DNA of 25,290 nucleotides from Dethiobacter sp. (GTDB lineage Bacteria; Bacillota_D; Dethiobacteria; Dethiobacterales; Dethiobacteraceae), in assembly GCA_018333395.1 (NCBI GenBank), contig JAGXSQ010000041.1, forward strand, positions 1 to 25,290, written 5' to 3'. Numbering within the stretch: position 1 is the stretch's first letter; the number at the start of each line of letters is the position of its first letter. The notes below the pieces were generated by a model. The model saw only the letters and a list, made by a program, of their open reading frames with translations. It made no database searches and was not told the DNA's origin. Positions 17,877 through 25,290 of this stretch are shown piece by piece. A program made the translations under genes and the position numbers.

Positions 17877-19169
17877 TTGCATGAGATCAGCCGTAGGCAG
17901 GATTTTACGAAAATTGGAGTGGTGGGCTTAGGTTACGTGGGCCTGCCTCTCGCAATTCTAGCGGGAATTAAAGGCTATGACGTTTTAGGAATAGACCTAG
18001 ATAAAAAAAAAGTTGCCAGCCTTCTGTCGGGCAATTCATATGTCTCTGATGTTTCTGATCAGGATTTGCAGGCACTGCTTTGTGCTGGGAATATCAGAAT
18101 ACAATCAAACTATAGTGAACTGCAGGGCTGTGATGTGATTGTGATTTGTGTGCCCACGCCGTTGACAGGAGATAAAAACCCGGATTATTCACGCCTGATA
18201 AGTGCGGTTAAGGGAATTGCCGCCGTTCTTCGCCAGGGGCAGCTGGTGATTGTGGAAAGCACAGTAGCTCCCGGTATCACTGAATCCTCCGTTTTGCCAT
18301 TGCTGGAGGCTGGTGGCCAAAAAGGCGGAAAAGATTTTTTTCTTGCTTACTCACCGGAACGGATTGACCCTAGCAATAAATCGCATGGTTTACAAAATAC
18401 TGCTAAGCTTGTGGCCGGTCTGACTGCCCGATGCCAGTTTTTGGCGCAGCAAATGTATGAGGCGCTAGGAATTGAGGTGATTCCCGTTCGTACCCTGGCC
18501 ATCGCAGAAATGGCTAAGCTCCTAGAAAACACGTACAGAGATCTTAATATTGCCTTCATAAATGAGATGGCTCAGGTTTGCCACGCCAGTAGTATCAACA
18601 TCTGGGAAGTAATTGACGCAGCAGCAACCAAGCCGTTTGGTTTTCAGGTATTTTACCCCGGGCCGGGGGTAGGCGGACACTGTATTCCGGTTGATAGTAT
18701 ATACTACACCTTTTGGGCAAGGACAAACGGAACTCCGGCAAAACTTGCGGAGCATGCTCGGCTGGTTAATGCCGCCATGCCTCATTATGTGGCAGGAAGA
18801 ATCAGAAAAACATTGCAGTCCATGGGGAAAGCGCTGTCTGGGAGCAATATTTTGGTATTAGGCGTAACCTACAAACAAGACATTGATGATATCCGCGAAT
18901 CTCCCAGTGTTGAACTTATCAACCAGCTTTGCAAGGAGGGCGGCGTCGTCAGTTTTCACGATCCTTTTGTGGCAGAAATCAGCTTAAATTCTTCTCGGTT
19001 AGAAAGGGTTCCTTTGGATGAACAAACAGTTGTACGGCAGGATTGTGTTGTTTTGGCCGTGGCACATAGTGCCTATAATCTATCGTGGCTGTATGACGCT
19101 AGCCAAGTTATTTTTGACTTGACCAATAGAATGAAAAAATTCCCGCCAGAAAAAATTCAAAAATTATGA
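17877..19169 (+). CDS. UDP-N-acetylhexosamine 6-dehydrogenase (WbpA/WecC-like)
   Basis: A 430-residue NAD-dependent enzyme oxidising C6 of a UDP-sugar to the uronic acid. The Rossmann motif GVVGLGYVGLPLA is at about 14-26; VCVPTPL and STVAPGITE follow; the catalytic Cys269 is in YPGPGVGGHCIPVDS, and a C-terminal domain carries GVTYKQDIDDIRESPS. SPERIDPSN (159-167) resembles the SPExxDPGN signature of UDP-GlcNAc/GalNAc dehydrogenases rather than UDP-glucose dehydrogenase, so an N-acetylhexosamine substrate is favoured. The start is a TTG with GGAGTGG about 8 nt upstream. Its stop overlaps the hairpin shared with the convergent glycosyltransferase gene. Confidence 0.88.
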   Translation: MHEISRRQDFTKIGVVGLGYVGLPLAILAGIKGYDVLGIDLDKKKVASLLSGNSYVSDVSDQDLQALLCAGNIRIQSNYSELQGCDVIVICVPTPLTGDKNPDYSRLISAVKGIAAVLRQGQLVIVESTVAPGITESSVLPLLEAGGQKGGKDFFLAYSPERIDPSNKSHGLQNTAKLVAGLTARCQFLAQQMYEALGIEVIPVRTLAIAEMAKLLENTYRDLNIAFINEMAQVCHASSINIWEVIDAAATKPFGFQVFYPGPGVGGHCIPVDSIYYTFWARTNGTPAKLAEHARLVNAAMPHYVAGRIRKTLQSMGKALSGSNILVLGVTYKQDIDDIRESPSVELINQLCKEGGVVSFHDPFVAEISLNSSRLERVPLDEQTVVRQDCVVLAVAHSAYNLSWLYDASQVIFDLTNRMKKFPPEKIQKL

Positions 19170-19195
19170 ACTTCCTGCCTGACGCCAGGAAGTTC
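19150..19195 (-). terminator. Terminator of the glycosyltransferase pair, overlapping the dehydrogenase end
   Basis: GAACTTCCTG (19168-19177) and CAGGAAGTTC (19186-19195) form a perfect 10-bp stem with an 8-nt loop. Read on the minus strand it is followed by ATAATTTTTGAATTTTTT. The T run lies within the last codons of the convergent plus-strand gene. On the plus strand there is no T run. Confidence 0.75.
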
Positions 19196-19997
19196 AACTC
19201 TCACAAGAAGAAGAAGAAAGCTTTAGACAGAGCAGACGCTTGCGACCGAAAACATCTTCCTTAAAAATAGGCTCGTAGTAATTACCCCAGCGCTTTAGCG
19301 CATCTCTTACAACCCACTCGGCTAGCTCATTGTAAACCCGCGTTAGTTTGGTCTGGTTCCCGCTGTGCCGCCGGTGATAATACAATACTTGGTTAAGCCA
19401 GTAAAATTCATGGTTTTCAATTAGGCGGAAAAGAATTCGTTTGTCTTCCATATATCGACCTTCATACGGGTCATCGGTGGGCCACCCCCCCACATTTCTT
19501 AAGGCCGAAGTACGGTAAAAGCGGGGCCACTGCGAGCAGTCAGACAGCATAAAGTCATAGCGATTGGTGAATGAGCGGTTTCGCAATAGTCCACCTTTAA
19601 CAGTGCTACCGTCTTGAGTTTGAATTATTAGTTGGAGATTGCCGCTAATTAACACCACCTTTTCTGGCAGTTTTTCAGCCGCAGCGTACAACACAGCCAA
19701 GGCAGTGGGGTGAAACCAGTCATCACTATCAAGCTGAACAGTATATGGAGTGCGAACTAAGGCCAAGCCCAGATTTAGACTTTTTGACTGTCCAAGATTG
19801 TGTTTATTAGTTAGGAACGTAACCCGGGAGTCTGGGAAATAGTGTCTGGCAGCGCTGATGCTATTGTCTGTTGAACCATCGTCAATAACAATTATGTGCC
19901 AGTAAGGATATGTCTGCTGATAAACACTGGCGAGAGCTTCCACCAAGTAGCTGCCCCCGTTGAAGGAAGGAATAAGAACAGTTATGGTTGGGGTCAC
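19194..19997 (-). CDS. Family 2 glycosyltransferase (GT-A fold)
   Basis: A 267-residue GT2 enzyme. The N-terminal ITVLIPSFNGGSYLVEALAS, IDDGSTDNS (UDP-binding Asp), the HNLGQSKSLNLGLAL segment and the metal-binding QLDSDDW are all present; YMEDKRILFRLI carries the likely base region (ED). The C-terminal part has no membrane helices, so it acts in the cytosol. The GTG at 19997 is chosen because AGGGG lies 7 nt upstream and the family begins right there; a TTG at 20033 would overlap the upstream gene. It is 13 nt after the GT-D gene and ends in a terminator shared with the dehydrogenase. The acceptor is unknown; a surface or spore glycan is the natural guess. Confidence 0.88.
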   Translation of the reverse strand: MTPTITVLIPSFNGGSYLVEALASVYQQTYPYWHIIVIDDGSTDNSISAARHYFPDSRVTFLTNKHNLGQSKSLNLGLALVRTPYTVQLDSDDWFHPTALAVLYAAAEKLPEKVVLISGNLQLIIQTQDGSTVKGGLLRNRSFTNRYDFMLSDCSQWPRFYRTSALRNVGGWPTDDPYEGRYMEDKRILFRLIENHEFYWLNQVLYYHRRHSGNQTKLTRVYNELAEWVVRDALKRWGNYYEPIFKEDVFGRKRLLCLKLSSSSCES

Positions 19998-20010
19998 TCT
20001 TCTTCCCCTC

Positions 20011-20775
20011 TCACAGTTTGAGCAAATTAACAATACCTATGGTCTTGTTGAGAAAATTACCTTCGTCAACGATTTGACCTGTGATAAGGCTCTCCATACC
20101 CTGACCGATATCAAAGGCTACTTTTCCTTTGACTCTTGCAATATAGGCGGCTAAAATAATCGCATTGAGTCCCGCTGACAGCAGGGCCAGGTCAAAATCC
20201 AGGGCTTGAATTTCTTTTTTGGCCCGGGGAATTTCTTCAAATTCATGAATTTTGATGGTGCCCACAATATTAAAGTTTAGTGACTTTTTTAGGTTTTTGT
20301 TTAACGCCGCGGCCACTTCATCTGCATAGCCGCAAACCAGGATAATTTTTTTACCTCGAAGCATTTGTTCAAATTTTCCCTTTTGAGAAAACATAATTAC
20401 ACGTCGAACATAAGCTTCAAAAATATATGGCGGTGCTATATTATAATATTCCAATACTTTTTTTGTGAGTTGCCCCGAATTTAGGTCGTTTAACAGTAAA
20501 TTACACCCGATAATATCTACTTCTTGTAAAGCTTCAGCTAAAGCGTCTCTGGCGGCAAAATTGGGGAAACGGACGCCACGGTGCCTATTCCCCCTTTGCA
20601 GCCCTAAATTTGCCGTTCTTGCCTCGGCATGTCCCATAAATTGCTGGCGGGTTAAAACTGTTTCCTGGGCCAAGACAAAAGATTCGGTAGCCCCTAGCGA
20701 AACAACAGGGCAGGGAAGACGATGTTCTAAAGCGTGTAAAATTTTAGACATTAACTCGCCACTACTCAAGATCAT
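20011..20775 (-). CDS. GT-D-fold glycosyltransferase-like protein
   Basis: A 254-residue protein that resembles the GT-D fold family (related to DUF1792) of Firmicutes. Recognisable stretches are PVVSLGATESFVLAQETVLT, HRGVRFPNFAARDAL, EAYVRRVIMFSQKGKFEQML, VGTIKIHEFEEIPRAKKE, LLSAGLNAIILAAYIA and GKVAFDIGQGMESLITG. The usual N-terminal GDGE/GQGE motif reads GATE here, so the Asp/Gly of that motif is missing and activity may be altered. The start at 20775 has AAAGGTGG 13 nt away, longer than ideal; the ATG at 20751 is an alternative. It is paired with a GT2 gene 13 nt downstream, a common arrangement for this family. Substrate unknown. Confidence 0.75.
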   Translation of the reverse strand: MILSSGELMSKILHALEHRLPCPVVSLGATESFVLAQETVLTRQQFMGHAEARTANLGLQRGNRHRGVRFPNFAARDALAEALQEVDIIGCNLLLNDLNSGQLTKKVLEYYNIAPPYIFEAYVRRVIMFSQKGKFEQMLRGKKIILVCGYADEVAAALNKNLKKSLNFNIVGTIKIHEFEEIPRAKKEIQALDFDLALLSAGLNAIILAAYIARVKGKVAFDIGQGMESLITGQIVDEGNFLNKTIGIVNLLKL

Positions 20776-20986
20776 TTTTTTGGACTGACCACCTTTCTCG
20801 GCAAATTGTGCTGACTGCTCCTGCTGGTTTGCTAAATTACTATGAGAGTGGAGAAAAAAATATCGCTAATTCTAGCGCGAAAGATATGGCACCTGACCTA
20901 AGGGGGCGGTTCCTTTTGTCGCATCACCGCATGTTGGGCCACGCGCATATAATACTTCAGGCCATGTAACTCGAAAGGAGAAAAGA
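20776..20986. other. Divergent intergenic region with a TATAAT box
   Basis: It separates the GT-D gene (minus) from the CgeB-like gene (plus). A perfect TATAAT at 20948-20953 stands 33 nt before the plus-strand start codon, but I find no -35 at the right distance. CGCTA and TAGCG around 20864-20877 form a small inverted repeat. Confidence 0.35.
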
Positions 20987-21925
20987 ATGGGGACTATTAA
21001 CATTCTTTATTCCACTGTGAACCGTACCCATCATATTATCCGTTACGGCGAGTTTTTTAAGTGGGAACTGTTAAAAATGCCGGAATTAAATATTCACCTC
21101 GTGGAGGAAGAAGCGCACATTAAAGACATAATAAAAAAAGCCGGGTTCAAGCCCGACTTCATCTTTTTTGATGATTTTACCAAAAACAAAATCATCTACG
21201 GTCTAGAGCGTGTAGACATTCCCAAGGGAGTCTTATACTGGGACGTACATACAACACAAAACGAATTTCGTGAATTTGTTTGGGAAAACAGGGTTGACTT
21301 GATTTTTTCCTTTTACAGAGAAGCATTTCTCAGGTTTTTCCCTGAGTTCGCCTCCAGATTGCGCTGGTTGCCCAACTTTGTCTACATTGAAGAATTTAAG
21401 GATTATAGCTTGGAAAAGGAGATCGATTTTTTGCTGATGGGAGCATTAAACGATAGAATTTATCCCCTGCGTACAAAAATTGCGAGGGAAATGGCCGCTG
21501 TGAAAGGCTTTGTGCATCATCATCACCCCGGTTACAGGGATTTCGCTCCTGCGGAGGAAAAAGATAATTTAGTGGGCGCAGCGTTTGCCAGAGAGATAAA
21601 TAAGGCTAAACTGTTTTTCACTGATGATTCCGTTTTTAAATACCCGATAGCCAAGTATTTTGAGGTTCCGGCGTGCAATACGCTACTGCTTGCATCAGGT
21701 TCACGGGAGTTAGAGGACCTGGGGTTTATTGACGGAAAAACTTTTGTAGAGATAAATGAAGATAACTACCGGGAAAAAGCGATGTATTATCTTGAACATG
21801 AAGAGGAACGCTGGCAAATTGCCTACAGAGGATATGAAATGGTCCGGCGTAACCATACAACAGCAGTGCGGGCGAGAGAGTTTGCGGCCTATATCAGACA
21901 ACACCTGGCAAAGCGTCAGAGATAG
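20987..21925 (+). CDS. CgeB-like family 1 glycosyltransferase
   Basis: A 312-residue protein of the CgeB/Glyco_trans_1_2 group of GT-B-like glycosyltransferases. The C-terminal half is the most telling: TDDSVFKYPIAKYFEVPACNTLLLASGSRELEDLGFIDGKTFVEI, then YYLEHEEERWQIAYRGYEMVRRNHTTAVRAREF. The N-terminal half (IRYGEFFKWELLK, FIFFDDFTKN, VLYWDVHTTQNEF) is more divergent. AAGGAG lies 7 nt before the ATG. In Bacillus, CgeB affects the spore outer layer; relatives occur in many glycan clusters. It stands alone between two divergent or convergent partners. Confidence 0.75.
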   Translation: MGTINILYSTVNRTHHIIRYGEFFKWELLKMPELNIHLVEEEAHIKDIIKKAGFKPDFIFFDDFTKNKIIYGLERVDIPKGVLYWDVHTTQNEFREFVWENRVDLIFSFYREAFLRFFPEFASRLRWLPNFVYIEEFKDYSLEKEIDFLLMGALNDRIYPLRTKIAREMAAVKGFVHHHHPGYRDFAPAEEKDNLVGAAFAREINKAKLFFTDDSVFKYPIAKYFEVPACNTLLLASGSRELEDLGFIDGKTFVEINEDNYREKAMYYLEHEEERWQIAYRGYEMVRRNHTTAVRAREFAAYIRQHLAKRQR

Positions 21926-21980
21926 TCGGGTTGTCGCTGAGCGACCGTATGACCAAGGAGCCGTACTCAAAGAATCAAAA

Positions 21981-22018
21981 GAGAGAAACCCCAAGCGTAA
22001 CAAGCCAAGGTTTCCCTC
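21981..22018 (+). terminator. Candidate terminator after the CgeB-like gene
   Basis: GAGAGAAACC (21981-21990) and GGTTTCCCTC (22009-22018) pair over 10 bp with one mismatch, with an 18-nt loop, about 55 nt after the stop. Only a short pyrimidine run follows. Confidence 0.35.
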
Positions 22019-22141
22019 TTCATGCAAGCGCCCAAAAAGACGCCTCCGTTTTACAACCGGCGGTAATTGACGGCTGAATTCTCCGTGGAATTGCGTGTTG
22101 TCGGCTAAACTACAAGGTCATTGGCGGTGAGAATATCACCG

Positions 22142-24664
<2,523 letters not shown>

Positions 24665-24678
24665 TTAGTTGCAACTAA
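24665..24678. promoter_or_regulatory. 14-bp palindrome TTAGTTGCAACTAA, MarR-type operator candidate
   Basis: A perfect palindrome with no spacer, of the AGTTGCAACT type seen at operators of MarR-family repressors. It lies 29 nt before the start of the winged-helix remnant and about 310 nt upstream of katG. Confidence 0.4.
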
Positions 24679-24706
24679 TATTTATTATTATTAACGTTTC
24701 ATTAAA

Positions 24707-24830
24707 ATGGACAACGTTATGCACGAGCAAGCCCGACTGGCCATCCTCACCTACCTGGCCTGAAGCCCGCAACGGACGGCTACTTTTTCCGAGCCGAAAC
24801 AGAGGGCCTCACATACAGATTAGAAATTTC
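24707..24830 (+). pseudogene. Remnant of a winged-helix (ArsR/MarR-like) transcriptional regulator
   Basis: The ATG at 24707 opens MDNVMHEQARLAILTYLA, then a TGA at 24761-24763. This closely resembles the first helix of small winged-helix regulators (typically LDxVIHEPARLAILTYLA). Past the stop the same frame gives SPQRTATFSEPKQ, like the next segment (FSELKQ) of these proteins, and a +1 shift gives GLTYRLEIS, like GLTxGNLS. So the gene is broken by an in-frame stop and a frameshift, with the rest lost. There is no good ribosome site. Chance similarity is possible because the match is short. Confidence 0.4.
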
Positions 24831-24856
24831 GGTGGTCTTTTCTGCCATTAATTTCC

Positions 24857-25290
24857 CTACATCCAGGGCACATGAGATTGAACAAGCCGGTTGACTCCCA
24901 GTACATAGTAGCGCACTGCTTCGCTTTTAACAAAATGTCCCTGCTGGTCAAACACCTTATAATTAATCCCGACCTCCATAGGAGCGGCAAACCGGGTAAA
25001 GCCCGATAATTGCCAATATAATACCTGATACGGGAAATCAATGGGCCAAAGGGGCGAGCTGCCTATCATCGCTTTAAATGCTCCGCCCGTGAATTCGACT
25101 GTGTGGCCCAGCCCGGCATATCTTTGTTTAATGGCTTGCTCAGCAATGCTACCTGCTCTCTCCCCCATATTGTCGTCAACAATTCCGGTTAAATAGATAG
25201 TAGCCGCAAAATGAAGCAGCAGTGTAATCAAAAATGCGCTGGTAAAGAACAAGAGCTTTTTCTTTTTACTTATGGATGCGGTTGGCTGCC
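24857..25290 (-). CDS. Membrane-anchored protein of unknown function, 5' end outside the window
   Basis: A frame open to the right edge, with about 144 codons visible. Before the hydrophobic segment it reads SKKKKLLFFTSAFLITLLLH, a positively charged start followed by one membrane helix (FFTSAFLITLLLHFAATIYL), so the rest probably lies outside the membrane as a single-pass or signal-anchor protein. There is no ATG before the edge; a TTG at 25250-25252 is possible but lacks a clear ribosome site, so I treat the gene as partial. The outer part is Trp/Tyr/Phe-rich (SSPLWPIDFPYQVLYWQLSG) and ends VLGVNRLVQSHVPWM. It matches no family I know. Confidence 0.6.
   Translation of the reverse strand, partial: QPTASISKKKKLLFFTSAFLITLLLHFAATIYLTGIVDDNMGERAGSIAEQAIKQRYAGLGHTVEFTGGAFKAMIGSSPLWPIDFPYQVLYWQLSGFTRFAAPMEVGINYKVFDQQGHFVKSEAVRYYVLGVNRLVQSHVPWM

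Noticed and set aside
24665..24705. PerR box upstream of katG
   Set aside because: The AT-rich stretch around 24678-24695 differs from TTATAATNATTATAA at too many positions.

Overview
The window looks like a chromosomal piece of a strictly or mostly anaerobic, probably spore-forming Firmicute of the Clostridia (Desulfotomaculum/Pelotomaculum-like or Syntrophomonas-like lifestyle). This is inferred from gene style: strong AAGGAGG ribosome sites, short intergenic gaps, a split B12-dependent acyl-CoA mutase, butyrate-type beta-oxidation genes, GT-D-fold and CgeB-like glycosyltransferases, and an SPFH/ribbon-helix-helix pair. No rRNA, tRNA, CRISPR array or intact mobile element was seen.

Layout. 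(i) 1-1566, minus strand: the first codons of a corrinoid (B12-binding) methyltransferase protein with a possible 23-codon leader ORF in front of it; then, upstream, a regulator with three tandem XRE helix-turn-helix domains and a small three-cysteine protein. (ii) 1743-10617, minus strand: one tightly packed nine-gene operon in the order thiolase, 3-hydroxybutyryl-CoA dehydrogenase, crotonase, two acyl-CoA dehydrogenases, cobalamin adenosyltransferase, MeaB-type GTPase, mutase large subunit, mutase B12 subunit, closed by a strong terminator at 1631-1680. (iii) rpsT (S20) on the plus strand with its own promoter. (iv) feoAB ferrous-iron uptake on the minus strand under a promoter with Fur-like boxes, followed by a small zinc-ribbon ORF that contains a perfect 52-bp palindrome. 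(v) An amidase, and an SPFH membrane protein paired with a small ribbon-helix-helix protein. (vi) 16793-21925: sugar-nucleotide and glycosyltransferase genes in mixed orientation, probably for a surface or spore glycan. (vii) katG with a structured leader, the remains of a winged-helix regulator, and the end of an unknown membrane-anchored protein.

Main result. The mutase in the large operon would normally be called methylmalonyl-CoA mutase, but its active site carries Phe84 and Gln202 where methylmalonyl-CoA mutase has Tyr89 and Arg207. This Phe/Gln pair is the isobutyryl-CoA mutase signature (Phe80/Gln198 in IcmA), and the 118-residue spacing is the same in all three. The position that is Asp in 2-hydroxyisobutyryl-CoA mutase is Ala111 here. 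Together with the rest of the operon this encodes a complete route from isobutyryl-CoA to n-butyryl-CoA, crotonyl-CoA, 3-hydroxybutyryl-CoA, acetoacetyl-CoA and two acetyl-CoA, including the enzymes that make and protect the adenosylcobalamin cofactor. No methylmalonyl-CoA epimerase, decarboxylase or carboxyltransferase gene is present. The best reading is an isobutyrate (or reversible isobutyrate/butyrate) oxidation operon rather than a propionate operon. Acyl-CoA activation and Etf genes must lie elsewhere.
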